A stretch of 64,000 bases of DNA from Sphingobium sp. WTD-1. GTDB taxonomy: Bacteria > Pseudomonadota > Alphaproteobacteria > Sphingomonadales > Sphingomonadaceae. Under the pieces are notes generated by a model. The model was not told where the DNA came from. It made no database searches and worked only from the letters and a program-made list of their open reading frames with translations. Of the stretch, positions 16,593 through 24,053 are shown piece after piece (position 1 is the stretch's first letter; every line of letters begins with the position of its first letter). Location: assembly GCF_030128825.1 (NCBI RefSeq), contig NZ_CP119127.1:4205501-4269500 (forward strand), read 5' to 3'. A program made the translations under genes and the position numbers.

Positions 16593-17005
16593 CAGAATTC
16601 ACCCAGGGAATCGCGGCTGAAGGTCCGCTGGCGATCGGGCACGATGACGGCACCGGTCCGCGACGGGATATCCTGCTTGCCCTGGTCGATCTTGATCAGG
16701 CCCCTGGAAATATCCTTGAGCTGGTCGAGCGCACGGGTCTCGCGCTTCTCGATCGCCTCGGGCGGCGCCTTGTGCAGCTTGGCATAGGCGATTTCGCAGA
16801 CCAGTTCGGTCAGCAGCGGCGGCAAGGCGCGGCCGGGTGCCGGCGCATAATATTTCGCGACATAGCCTTCGGCGATCGACGAGGCGGTCTGCAGCTTAAC
16901 GTTGATCGCGGCGATCGCCTGCGCGTTCCAGCCGTCCTGGTCGGTGAGCTGCACCAGCTCATCTTCGCCATAGCGCGCTTTCATATCTTCGGCGGTGGCG
17001 AACAT
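16592..17005 (-). CDS. Mu gp36-like head-tail protein (DUF1320)
   Basis: 137 residues. MFATAEDMKARYGEDELVQL is the signature N-terminus of DUF1320 (Y.T..D...R.GE.EL.QL.D). It continues with ASSIAEGYVAKYYAPAPG and LTELVCEIAYAKLH. In Mu, gp36 lies between capsid accessory gp35 and tail genes. It is the first gene after a 156-base gap that contains two hairpins. Confidence 0.9.
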   Translation of the reverse strand: MFATAEDMKARYGEDELVQLTDQDGWNAQAIAAINVKLQTASSIAEGYVAKYYAPAPGRALPPLLTELVCEIAYAKLHKAPPEAIEKRETRALDQLKDISRGLIKIDQGKQDIPSRTGAVIVPDRQRTFSRDSLGEF

Positions 17006-17040
17006 GGCGGTCTGCAGGCTCCTGTGATGAAATGGTCCGG

Positions 17041-17106
17041 GACGGGGTCACAGGGCAGCAGCCCCGTCCCGGTTGGGCCTGCCGCCCGGTGAGCGGGGCG
17101 GCAGGC
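17041..17106. repeat. Two tandem hairpins between head and tail genes
   Basis: The first stem is GACGGGG / CCCCGTC (17041-17068). The second is GCCTGCCGCCC / GGGCGGCAGGC (17077-17106, 8-base loop). No clean T-run follows on the minus strand, so they may be RNA processing or attenuation structures separating head from tail expression rather than simple terminators. Confidence 0.45.
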
Positions 17107-17161
17107 GGTAAAAGGTCCATGAAAGCCCGCGCGGAGAGGTGGCGCAGACAGTCGGAGGGAC

Positions 17162-17761
17162 CTATTCGTCGGCGGCCTTGGCCTTGGCGGCGGGCTTCTT
17201 GGCCTTGTCGAGCGCGGCCTGAAGGTCCGCGATCTGCGCCTGGCGATCGCTGGCGGCACCCTCCACCTTCACCAGTTCGTCGCTCAGCTGCTGATTGGCC
17301 GCCTGCAACGCCGCGACCTGGCTCGTCGCGCCTTCCAGATCGTCGCGCGCTGCCGCCAAATCGCCAGTCAGTCGTCGGACCTGGTCCTGAGCAATAACCA
17401 GCTGGTCGTTGGCCACGCCGAGTGCGGCCGATCGCTCGTCGAGCATATGCCGCAGGCTGCCGACGTCCTGGGAAGCATCGACCGGCGCCGGGGGGATGGC
17501 CTCAAGTTCGACGCCCGGCGCCGCATCAATGAACGCCTGCAGCTGCTCGTCGGTAACTTCAGCCGTCAGTTCCGGCACGACCATGAACTGACCATTGTCC
17601 TGGCCGACCATGACCGTGACGGCCGGGTCTTCCAGCAGTTGACGCAACTGCCCGACGCCGAGCGCCAGGATGGCCACGGTCAGCGGCGCGCCGACCGGGA
17701 AGGATAGCCCAGCCCGCCGATAAGGCGTGCGGGCGGCGGTGAGGAGGAGCGCGCCGTTCAT
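17162..17761 (-). CDS. Mu gp35-like capsid-associated protein
   Basis: 199 residues from ATG 17761, which overlaps the capsid stop (TAATG). The first 60 residues (LLTAARTPYRRAGLSFPVGA, then LGVGQLRQLLEDPAVTVMVG) form the Mu-like 'FluMu N-terminal' domain (HI1506 type). The rest is a long coiled coil (residues about 100-190, SLRHMLDERSAALGVANDQL to QAQIADLQAALDKAKK) ending in a Lys/Ala tail. Its role in Mu is unproven. Confidence 0.82.
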   Translation of the reverse strand: MNGALLLTAARTPYRRAGLSFPVGAPLTVAILALGVGQLRQLLEDPAVTVMVGQDNGQFMVVPELTAEVTDEQLQAFIDAAPGVELEAIPPAPVDASQDVGSLRHMLDERSAALGVANDQLVIAQDQVRRLTGDLAAARDDLEGATSQVAALQAANQQLSDELVKVEGAASDRQAQIADLQAALDKAKKPAAKAKAADE

Positions 17762-18663
17762 TAGGCGAGCCACGCCGAGGGGAGTACCCGCGCCGTGTCC
17801 TTCCATTCGTTGGTCTCGCCGTCGGCGCCCAGCTCGTTATTGACGATCTTGAGGGCCGCGCTTTCGAGCGAGGGCGCACAGAGGAGCAGCGGCTTCGCGC
17901 CGGTCAGAAGGCCGAGCGGGCGGCCATAGTCGCCCTTCATGCCCATCAATGCGGCGCGGGCAGCGGCATAGTTGGCGGCAGTCAGCGGCTGCTTGCTGCC
18001 CCAGGCGAATTGCCAGAAGCCGAAACCGACATTGTAGCGCGCGTCGGCGCCGTAGACGAACTTCTTGCGCCAGAAGACATTTTCGTCGTTCGGGTTGTCC
18101 TTCGTGATGAACTGGACCTTCTTGCGCTCCTGGAAGATGATCGGCTTCAGTACGCGGCTGACGTCGATCAGGAACCAGGGCGCGCCGGCACCGCCATCGG
18201 TATTAGCGACCGAAGTGACGTTGCCATTGGCATCCAGCACCGGATGGTCGGTGTCGAAATAATATTGGCCGTCATAGCAGGGCGTCGTGAAGCCCGCCTT
18301 CATCAGGGCGAACACCAGTTCGCAGGGATGCGCGGCGGCGGCGCGGCCCATCTCGGTAAAGAGCATGCCATACTGACCGAGATTGTCGTCCTCGATGTCG
18401 TTGCGCTCGACCTCGATCGTGTCTTCCCAATCCTTGTTCTTGATCGTGTAGTCGGACTGGCTGATCTGGTTGAGAACACGGTCGCCCAGCCATTCGCGCA
18501 TGCCGCGCACCTGGTTGAGCCAGCCATATTCATTCTTGCCGGTGGAAGACGGGACCACGCTGGCGATTTCGAGATGTTGCGGCGGCGCCATGCCGAGGCC
18601 ACCCCGGAAGGCGGCGGAAAAGCCGGTCCCGAGCGTGCGCAGATTGCCGGTATTGATTTCCAT
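17761..18663 (-). CDS. Major capsid protein (Mu gpT family)
   Basis: 300 residues from ATG 18663, with AAGGA about 12 bases upstream. The N-terminus (MEINTGNLRTLGTGFSAAFR) and HLEIASVVPSSTGKNEYGWL, followed by REWLGDRVLNQI, are hallmarks of the Mu gpT major head protein. YDGQYYFDTDHPVLDANG and NVGFGFWQFAWGSKQPLT are also conserved. The protein is full length and undamaged, although the terminase and portal needed to fill the capsid are missing from the prophage. Confidence 0.93.
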   Translation of the reverse strand: MEINTGNLRTLGTGFSAAFRGGLGMAPPQHLEIASVVPSSTGKNEYGWLNQVRGMREWLGDRVLNQISQSDYTIKNKDWEDTIEVERNDIEDDNLGQYGMLFTEMGRAAAAHPCELVFALMKAGFTTPCYDGQYYFDTDHPVLDANGNVTSVANTDGGAGAPWFLIDVSRVLKPIIFQERKKVQFITKDNPNDENVFWRKKFVYGADARYNVGFGFWQFAWGSKQPLTAANYAAARAALMGMKGDYGRPLGLLTGAKPLLLCAPSLESAALKIVNNELGADGETNEWKDTARVLPSAWLA

Positions 18664-18685
18664 GTTGTGCGGTTCCTTGCTGGGA

Positions 18686-19096
18686 TCAGGCGAAGGCGAC
18701 CCAGACGCCATCGGCGTCCACGTCGACGATTTTGCCGGCCTTGGATCGGGTGCCCCCCCCATCGGTCTTGGCGACCGTCTGGTTGTCGACGATGTAACAA
18801 TCGTCCCCGATCTCGGCGATGGTGATGGCGTCGGTCGACGCGCTGTTCTCGAAGGGGAACACCCCCTTTTCGACGCGCACCGACTGATCGCCGGCAGCGC
18901 CGCCGCTATTGTCGACCGTGTTCATGGCAACGCCATCGGCGATCTGGCCGGTCGCGGTGGCGCCGCCAGTGGCGAAGCCGGTGGCGTTCAGCATCACGAT
19001 GGTCCCCGCCAGAATTTTCGTGGCGGCCATCTTGCGGCTGAACTGGACACCGTCGCGGCGGCGCGTCTTCGCGCGCGGGGTGCTGATAGCGGTCAT
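18686..19096 (-). CDS. Capsid cement / decoration protein
   Basis: 136 residues. The pattern GVQFSRKMAATKILAGTIVM, then GQIADGVAMNTVDNSGGAAGDQSVRVEKGVF (split as GQIADGVAMNTVDNSGG and DQSVRVEKGVFPFENS), and IGDDCYIVDNQTVAKT is that of small beta-rich cement proteins encoded next to the capsid gene of Mu-like phages. It lies directly upstream of the major capsid gene with 22 bases between them, and overlaps the mosaic frame by 4 bases. Confidence 0.8.
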   Translation of the reverse strand: MTAISTPRAKTRRRDGVQFSRKMAATKILAGTIVMLNATGFATGGATATGQIADGVAMNTVDNSGGAAGDQSVRVEKGVFPFENSASTDAITIAEIGDDCYIVDNQTVAKTDGGGTRSKAGKIVDVDADGVWVAFA

Positions 19097-19830
19097 GCGG
19101 CGGCTCCCTTCTGCAGCTTCTTCTCGGCGAGCATCGCTTCCTCACTGACCCCCATCAGGGCGCAGGCCGCGATCTCGTCGGCGCTGAGCTTGTCGGCACC
19201 ACCCGTGCCCGGTGCCGGGTCGGTGCCCAGGTCGGCGCCGGCAGCGACCACGACGGGCGCCGCACCGACAAAGTCGCGCCAGAACGTCTCGATATCGATC
19301 GCGCGCGAACCGTAATCTTCAGGCTTGGCCAGCGGCGTGTTGCCGGTATAGGCGCCATCAAAGGCCGGATGCTTGGCGATCGCATCGCAGAAGTCGCGAA
19401 AGCCGCGCTCTATCGGCTTGGACTGGCCGCGATAGGGCTTGGCCCAATGGACGGTGATGCCCAGCGCGGTCAGCACGCCCAGAGGGTCTTCATCCCTGAT
19501 CTTGAAGCGGAAACGCGTCCTGGCGCCGCCGGTCAGCCATTTGGAGGCGAAGGCGCGGCCATTATCGGAGAGCAGCCCCTTGGGGATTCCCCATTTCTGG
19601 AAGAGGTCGGCGAACACCAGGCGCGCAGTCACCATGTCCTCGCTCTCGGCCAGCAGCACCGTCATCTCGGCCGCGATAACCGTCCGGTCGCGATCGTCAT
19701 GCCTCAGCACTTCGGCCACCGTCCGCGCGACCCGTGCGTCCACGCCGGCCAGCGCCGCCGGCAGCGTAGCCCGCTGCGGCGCTTCGAACGCGAAGGCGAA
19801 CTGGTCGGCAGAGGCGCGCGATTTAGCCAA
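19093..19830 (-). pseudogene. In-frame mosaic: early DNA-binding protein + MuA transposase core + capsid protease tail
   Basis: 245 codons made of three unrelated parts. Residues about 1-57 (DQFAFAFEAPQRATLPAALA to DRDRTVIAAEMTVLLA) match the start of an early protein usually encoded just before transposase A in alphaproteobacterial Mu-like phages. Residues about 58-179 (FQKWGIPKGLLSDNGRAFAS, YRGQSKPIERGFRDFCDAI, GNTPLAKPEDYGSRAIDIET) are the MuA rve core from around the second catalytic Asp onward; the N-terminal DNA-binding domains and first catalytic Asp are absent. Residues about 180-245 (FVGAAPVVVAAGADL, LSADEIAACALMGVSEE) match the C-terminus of the Mu gpI protease/scaffold, the normal neighbour of the capsid gene. 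Collinear order implies two internal deletions that kept the frame. Transposase activity is not expected. Confidence 0.8.
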
Positions 19831-20098
19831 GGCGGACTCCCCGGCGCTCCAGTTCCGCCATCAGGGAAGATGTTGCGACATGGGCGAGGTCATCGCCGAC
19901 CAGCCGAAGGTTGCGACTGGAGCCGGCTTGCCCCCGACGCAAATAGCCGTCGCGCACCAGCGCATCGACCACCCGAAAGGCATTGCCCTTGGATTTGACA
20001 CCCATGGCTGCCGCGATCTCCGTCAGCGCCGGACAAACGCCCGTCGAGGAAATCCGATCGCGGATGAAATCATAGGCGCAGCGCTGCGACGGCGTCAC
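19823..20098 (-). CDS. LexA-like winged-helix DNA-binding protein
   Basis: 91 residues from GTG 20098 (overlapping the previous stop as GTGA). TPSQRCAYDFIRDRISSTGVCPALTEIAAAMGV, read as YDFIRDRISSTGVCPALTEI and then AAAMGVKSKGNAFRVVDALV, is the LexA N-terminal winged-helix pattern (P...EIA...G..S......L..L...G.I). There is no protease domain. It probably regulates phage genes. It overlaps the mosaic frame by 8 bases. Confidence 0.72.
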   Translation of the reverse strand: MTPSQRCAYDFIRDRISSTGVCPALTEIAAAMGVKSKGNAFRVVDALVRDGYLRRGQAGSSRNLRLVGDDLAHVATSSLMAELERRGVRLG

Positions 20099-20241
20099 TT
20101 TGCGCCTCCCTGGCCGCGATGCGGTGGCAGGCTGCCGAGGACACGGGCAACTGCATCGGCCGACAGCGCATCCGGCGCCGGCTTTACGTTGGAGGTCGGC
20201 CCGAAATAGCCGTACAGCGTGATGTAGCGAGGCTTGCGCAT
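20095..20241 (-). CDS. Small phage early-operon protein
   Basis: 48 residues (MRKPRYITLYGYFGPTSN start, PPHRGQGGAK end) between two coupled genes, with a GTGA overlap downstream and a 2-base gap upstream. No family is recognised. It is supported only by operon packing and its start context. Confidence 0.5.
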   Translation of the reverse strand: MRKPRYITLYGYFGPTSNVKPAPDALSADAVARVLGSLPPHRGQGGAK

Positions 20242-20243
20242 GC

Positions 20244-20462
20244 TCAGTCCCTCATCCACCAAAAACGGTCGTTGGCCTGATCCTCGGGCTGGATAGTCAG
20301 TTCGCGCGCCATCAGGCTGGCAGTCCGCTCGACCACTTCGCTCTGGGCGCGATGCGCCAGGGCGCGCTTGCGACGGCGCAGTTCGACGATGGTGCAGCCC
20401 ACCGCCAGGGCCTCCTCAAATTCAGTGCGGGCGCGACGGAAGCGATCGGCATCGGTGATCAT
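20244..20462 (-). CDS. Small phage early-operon protein
   Basis: 72 residues, helical and charged (FRRARTEFEEALAVGCTIVE, then RRRKRALAHRAQSEVVERTA). It overlaps the methyltransferase stop by 4 bases (ATGA). No family is recognised; it could be a small DNA-binding or regulatory protein. Confidence 0.55.
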   Translation of the reverse strand: MITDADRFRRARTEFEEALAVGCTIVELRRRKRALAHRAQSEVVERTASLMARELTIQPEDQANDRFWWMRD

Positions 20463-21166
20463 GCGGCCAACTCCAGTTGGGGAAGCACCCCCACGCGCCG
20501 CAGATCGAAGTCACGGTCGATCAGCTTCTGGGCCGGGGTGCGGGGCGGAATGATGCGGGTTATCGTGTCGCGGGTCGGCGCGCGCAGGTCCCAGACCAGC
20601 CACATGTAATCGATCGTGCCGCGCTTCCACGCGGTCGGGCGCTTCGTCTTGGGATCGAGCGCGGCCAGTGCCGTGCCCGGCGGCATCGAGGGGCGATCGC
20701 AAAACTCCAGCTTCAGCTGGGGCGGATATTCCTGAAAAAAGCCGTAACGGCCTTCGCAGGCCCGCCAGCGCAGCGGGACCAGGATGCACACCAGACCGCT
20801 CGCCAGCATCAGGGCGCGGCGCACGAACCGCTCGGCGATTCCCGGCGCGCAGCCATAGGGAATATTGGCCACGATGCTCAGCCGCGCCCAATGTTCCAGC
20901 ATGCACGTCTGTTCGCCCAGGAAGTCATGCTCGCCCAGGAACAGGTGGGCCGGCTCGGTCGGCAGCCAGCGATTGACCAGGTCGGTGCCCATCGCTTCGA
21001 ACCCGGCTGCTGCGAAGGTGCAGGGGATCGTCCCAAGGCCGCAGCACGGGTCCCAGACCAAATCCTGCGGGTCGAAATCGACCATCTGCATCAGCGCGCG
21101 GACGGTCCATGTCTGTTCGACATACCAGTCCTGGGGATGGCGATCGGGGCGATCGGCGCCGGCCAT
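20459..21166 (-). CDS. Phage adenine-specific DNA methyltransferase-like protein
   Basis: 235 residues from ATG 21166, overlapping the previous stop as TAATG. The SAM-binding motif I is VWDPCCGLGTIP, followed by FEAMGTDLVNRW (motif II, acidic after the strand). The catalytic motif IV position reads SIVANIPYG, a variant of (N/D)PP(Y/W). It is shorter than restriction-associated enzymes and has no nuclease neighbour, so it looks like an orphan phage methyltransferase protecting the genome or altering expression. Target specificity cannot be read. It belongs to the early operon with ParB-like and small DNA-binding genes. Confidence 0.72.
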   Translation of the reverse strand: MAGADRPDRHPQDWYVEQTWTVRALMQMVDFDPQDLVWDPCCGLGTIPCTFAAAGFEAMGTDLVNRWLPTEPAHLFLGEHDFLGEQTCMLEHWARLSIVANIPYGCAPGIAERFVRRALMLASGLVCILVPLRWRACEGRYGFFQEYPPQLKLEFCDRPSMPPGTALAALDPKTKRPTAWKRGTIDYMWLVWDLRAPTRDTITRIIPPRTPAQKLIDRDFDLRRVGVLPQLELAA

Positions 21167-21381
21167 TATGCGGCGCCCTTTTCGGCGAGATGCCGGCGAC
21201 CGGCATCGGTCAGCGTCCAGACCTTGCTGCTGTGCAGCCGTCCATTGGCACCATAGGCAATGGCCTCGTCGACCAGCTTGAGCTGCATCAGCTTGACCAG
21301 GTCGATGTTCGACCAGGGCGCGATGATCATCCGCTGCGCGAGAAGCTCCAGCAGCCTTGTTTGCTTGGCGGTCAGTTTCAC
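21166..21381 (-). CDS. Small winged-helix-like phage protein
   Basis: 71 residues from GTG 21381, chosen because GGGAGG stands 5 bases upstream and GTGA overlaps the previous stop. KLTAKQTRLLELLAQRMIIA, then SSKVWTLTDAGRRHLAEKGA, resembles a small winged helix (the L..L......T..G...L pattern). It may be a regulator of early genes. Confidence 0.6.
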   Translation of the reverse strand: MKLTAKQTRLLELLAQRMIIAPWSNIDLVKLMQLKLVDEAIAYGANGRLHSSKVWTLTDAGRRHLAEKGAA

Positions 21382-21704
21382 AGACGCCTCCCATCGGCAT
21401 AGGTGACGCGCGCGCCATCGGCCGCGATCGCCACGGTGGACATGGATTGTGCGGGGGTGCGGGGCGCGCGGCGCAGATGGTCCTGGCAATCGCGGAAGGC
21501 GACGCCATAGGCCCGGTTGAGCTGTTCCTGATCGTCGCGCGGCGCCCGACAATGGGCAGCGCGGGCCGCGTTATAGGCAGTCAGCACCGCCTGGCGCAGT
21601 TCCAGTGGAAGCGTGAACCAGTGATCCTTGCAGAACCAGCCCCGGCTGATCTGCGCGCGGCACCCCTCGGCCGAGCAACTGGTATGGTGGCGGGCGCCGA
21701 TCAC
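21378..21704 (-). CDS. Small zinc-binding-type phage protein
   Basis: 108 residues from GTG 21704. The N-terminus has a Cys/His cluster, HHTSCSAEGCRAQISRGWFC, followed by KDHW, suggesting a zinc knuckle (C-x4-C-x8-C-x2-H). The middle is helical (LELRQAVLTAYNAARAAHC). It is coupled to both neighbours by overlapping stops and starts. The function is unknown. Confidence 0.6.
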   Translation of the reverse strand: MIGARHHTSCSAEGCRAQISRGWFCKDHWFTLPLELRQAVLTAYNAARAAHCRAPRDDQEQLNRAYGVAFRDCQDHLRRAPRTPAQSMSTVAIAADGARVTYADGRRL

Positions 21705-21907
21705 CAGCGCCTCCCCACGAACATGTCGGCCGGATCGATCGGAGCCGAGGTGGGCGCAGCGCCACCATGCGGGCGCAACTTTTCGGCGAGCGAGGCCCAG
21801 CGTTCAGCGTCGTTGCTCTCTTTGCTGGCTTCCGCATGGGCAGCTGCGAACAGGAACAGCTTGGCGCGCTCCCAATCCGTCAGTTTGATGGTCAGGGGCG
21901 TCGTCAT
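21701..21907 (-). CDS. Small phage early-operon protein
   Basis: 68 residues. It opens MTTPLTIKLTDWERAKLFLF and continues with an acidic/basic helical stretch (AEASKESNDAERWASLAEKL). The start overlaps the ParB-like gene stop (ATGA). No family is recognised. Confidence 0.55.
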   Translation of the reverse strand: MTTPLTIKLTDWERAKLFLFAAAHAEASKESNDAERWASLAEKLRPHGGAAPTSAPIDPADMFVGRRW

Positions 21908-22905
21908 TTGCCGATCCCTTCTTCCTCGATCCGCGCGTCCAGCGCGGCACGCAGCGCCAGCAAGGCGCTCGGCTTCATCGTTTTCACGATCTCGGGTGCG
22001 ATCCGCGCCTGGTCGCCGGCCGACAGGCGGGCGAGGTTCGACGTGGTGTTGTTCATATACTTGGTCGCGCCGGTCGGCGCCGCACTTGCCTTGGGCGTCG
22101 ACAGGCCCAGCCCGTCCATCGCCTGGGCCAGCGTCATGTCCGGCGTTTCGACCAGGCTTTCGATCAGCGCCTGGCGATTGCCGAGGTCCACGATCGAGGC
22201 GATGTCGCGTAGGGCTGAGGCATTCTCGCCGACCGTCGGATGCGTCGCCAGGCCCCGCCACAGGTCGGGAAAAGGCGCGATCAGCGCGCGGTGGAGGGCG
22301 AGGTCCTTCTTGACGCTCTCAATCGACATTCCGATCGCTGAGGCGACCTCATCACGCCAGCCGTATACGCGGGTAAAGTTTACCCGCGTATTTTCCGCCT
22401 CTGCCTCGACCAGATCATCGTCGCGCTCAACGCCCGGTGCCTTGGCGCTTTTGGCATCCCAGCGAGCGCGGATTGCAATCTGCTCGGGTGACAGATCGCC
22501 ATGCTGCTCTTTCAGGCGGGCTTCAGCGGCATCGGCTATGGCACGCACGAAACTCGCCCGCTCCAACGGGCTGCGCGACGGACGCGCAGCATTTTCCATC
22601 GCTTCGATCTGAAGCGCGTCGGCGCCGGCCTCGACTGCGATCGCGTCGATCACGGCCAGGCCGACCATGCGCGCGCCTTCAAGGCGGTGATGGCCCGCGA
22701 CCAAGGTCCACGGTGCTGCGGCGCGCGGCCCACTGGCACGAACGATGATCGGCACGATCTGGCCATCCTCCGCCATTAACTGGCCCATGGCCTGCGCCTT
22801 GTCGGAATGGAAGGCGCCCAGTCGGTCGCCGATCAGGATTTCGTTCGGGGATAGCGCCAGAACGGCGCCAGCTGTTTCCACGACTTTCTTGGCTGCAGTG
22901 GCCAT
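21904..22905 (-). CDS. ParB/Srx-fold protein of the prophage early region
   Basis: 333 residues. The N-terminal ParB domain is clear: LSPNEILIGDRLGAFHSDKA, DGQIVPIIVRASG, then WTLVAGHHRLEGARMVGL, whose GxxR-type box reads AGHHRLEGA. A central helix-turn-helix follows (SAIGMSIESVKKDLALHRAL). The C-terminal third (ALRAALDARIEEEGIGK end) is helical. No parA is present, so plasmid-like partition is unlikely. In Mu-like phages such proteins lie between Ner and the transposase genes and may be DNA-binding regulators or CTP switches. It is the second gene of the leftward operon. Confidence 0.85.
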   Translation of the reverse strand: MATAAKKVVETAGAVLALSPNEILIGDRLGAFHSDKAQAMGQLMAEDGQIVPIIVRASGPRAAAPWTLVAGHHRLEGARMVGLAVIDAIAVEAGADALQIEAMENAARPSRSPLERASFVRAIADAAEARLKEQHGDLSPEQIAIRARWDAKSAKAPGVERDDDLVEAEAENTRVNFTRVYGWRDEVASAIGMSIESVKKDLALHRALIAPFPDLWRGLATHPTVGENASALRDIASIVDLGNRQALIESLVETPDMTLAQAMDGLGLSTPKASAAPTGATKYMNNTTSNLARLSAGDQARIAPEIVKTMKPSALLALRAALDARIEEEGIGK

Positions 22906-22907
22906 GT

Positions 22908-23168
22908 TTATCGGGCCTTCTCAATTTTACGGTGCGTGGAGGAGCGAGTTTCGCTAACGTCCGAACATTCGGATTTCGAAAAATCGGATATAGGACGCTC
23001 GATGGCTGCTTTGATTGCCTTTTCAACCCGCGCACTTGCGCGCCCCCGAAGGAGGTCATGCACGGATTTCGCTGGGAGTTCGTACCGGGCTTCGAAAGCG
23101 GAAACCGTCACAAATCTCTTGCGCAGCTCGGCCTTCACATCCTCCGGATGCATCTTAGAAAGTCTCAT
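22908..23168 (-). CDS. ner: Ner-like transcriptional regulator
   Basis: 86 residues from ATG 23168; GGAAGG stands 5 bases upstream, and a longer frame from 23228 has no such signal. MHPEDVKAELRKRFVTVSAF, then ARYELPAKSVHDLLRGRASA and VEKAIKAAI, is the Ner/Nlp helix-turn-helix (W/HPEDIKAALRK.G.....A...G). In Mu, Ner shuts down early and repressor promoters during lytic growth. It is the first gene of the leftward early operon and its start codon abuts the divergent repressor frame. Confidence 0.85.
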   Translation of the reverse strand: MRLSKMHPEDVKAELRKRFVTVSAFEARYELPAKSVHDLLRGRASARVEKAIKAAIERPISDFSKSECSDVSETRSSTHRKIEKAR

Positions 23169-23876
23169 ATGAACCTTCCGAAAGTTCGTTACGAGAAATC
23201 GGATAATCCGAATAACCGGAAGCGTCAAGCGCTCACCACCGAAAATCCGGTGGGTTTGCGAGTCGTGTCGCTTTTAGGAGAGCGGGATCTCGTTTGGCTG
23301 AGCCGGGAAACCGGAATTCCGGTTAGCACGCTAAGTGACAGCGTTCTGAAGGGCATTTCCAAGGCTGATAACGCGGTAAAAATAGCCGAGGCCTTCAAGG
23401 TCTCCGTGGACCATCTTCTCACGGGCCGGCCGGTCGAAAAGTTCGCGGCTGCCCCCGTGGCCGCTATTGACGATGCGGAATGGGAGGACGTGCCTCTCTT
23501 TGATCTGCGGAACGTCACCGACACCGGCAAAGGCGAACCTCAATCCTGGACGCCGTTCCGAAAGGACTGGCTTAATCGGTCGTTGGGAACGTCGTTCGAT
23601 CTATATTTGGTTCGGCTTCTCTCAGACTACCGCAGCCGCCTTGGCGATCGCGACCTTGCCGAAGGCGACCTTGTGTTTGTGAGGGAGATCACTCCTGGCG
23701 AACTCGCGGACGGCCATGTTGTGATTTGGCGGCGAGAGGGGGGACTGAAGGTTGCCCGCTACGCTCTTGCTCCGCGCGACCGCGAGGATGGAGATGTTAT
23801 CTATCCTGGCGAGGTCAGTGACGACCAGTTCGTCCCGATCTGCCGCATTTACGGCAAATATCTGCAAAGGATTTGA
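23169..23876 (+). CDS. Prophage repressor, XRE helix-turn-helix plus S24-like C-terminal domain
   Basis: 235 residues from ATG 23169; the true start may be GTG 23250, which would leave an untranslated operator. Residues about 28-90 form the DNA-binding domain (VVSLLGERDLVWLSRETGI, then STLSDSVLKGISKADNAVKI and VDHLLTG). The C-terminal half (FRKDWLNRSLGTSFDLYLVR, GDLVFVREITPGELADGHVV, VICRIYGKYL-like end) is the beta-barrel of LexA/CI-type repressors. The Ser/Lys dyad of an active S24 protease is not obvious. It is divergent from Ner, the standard Mu lysogeny switch. Confidence 0.82.
   Translation: MNLPKVRYEKSDNPNNRKRQALTTENPVGLRVVSLLGERDLVWLSRETGIPVSTLSDSVLKGISKADNAVKIAEAFKVSVDHLLTGRPVEKFAAAPVAAIDDAEWEDVPLFDLRNVTDTGKGEPQSWTPFRKDWLNRSLGTSFDLYLVRLLSDYRSRLGDRDLAEGDLVFVREITPGELADGHVVIWRREGGLKVARYALAPRDREDGDVIYPGEVSDDQFVPICRIYGKYLQRI
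23199..23211. promoter_or_regulatory. Candidate operator in the Ner/repressor control region
   Basis: The 13-bp palindrome TCGGATAATCCGA lies about 30 bases upstream of the Ner start. Related half-sites (TTCGGATTT and ATCGGATAT) occur at 22969-22990 inside ner, and AACCGGAATTCCGGTT lies at about 23309. Repeated ATCGGAT-type half-sites around a divergent repressor/Ner pair are expected of phage operators. Binding is inferred. Confidence 0.45.
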
Positions 23877-23878
23877 CG

Positions 23879-24049
23879 ATGGGGAATCTCAGTAGCTGTC
23901 CGCGATGTGGTCGGGCTGCCGGGAAGGGCGACACTCGCTGCGTGTCGTGTGGCGAAGATTTGAATATCCGATCACGCAGAGGCAGAGACATATTTGTCGG
24001 GCTCGGCGTGGTTCTGATAATTGCCATACTCGCCTACCAAGGTCAGTAA
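23879..24049 (+). CDS. Small zinc-ribbon membrane protein
   Basis: 56 residues: two CxxC pairs (SCPRCGRA and RCVSCGED) followed by a basic stretch and one membrane span (IFVGLGVVLIIAILAYQGQ). It starts 2 bases after the repressor stop, so it is probably cotranscribed in lysogens. Lysogen-expressed small membrane proteins sometimes modify the host envelope or exclude other phages; this is inference. Confidence 0.6.
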   Translation: MGNLSSCPRCGRAAGKGDTRCVSCGEDLNIRSRRGRDIFVGLGVVLIIAILAYQGQ

Positions 24050-24053
24050 GTTG

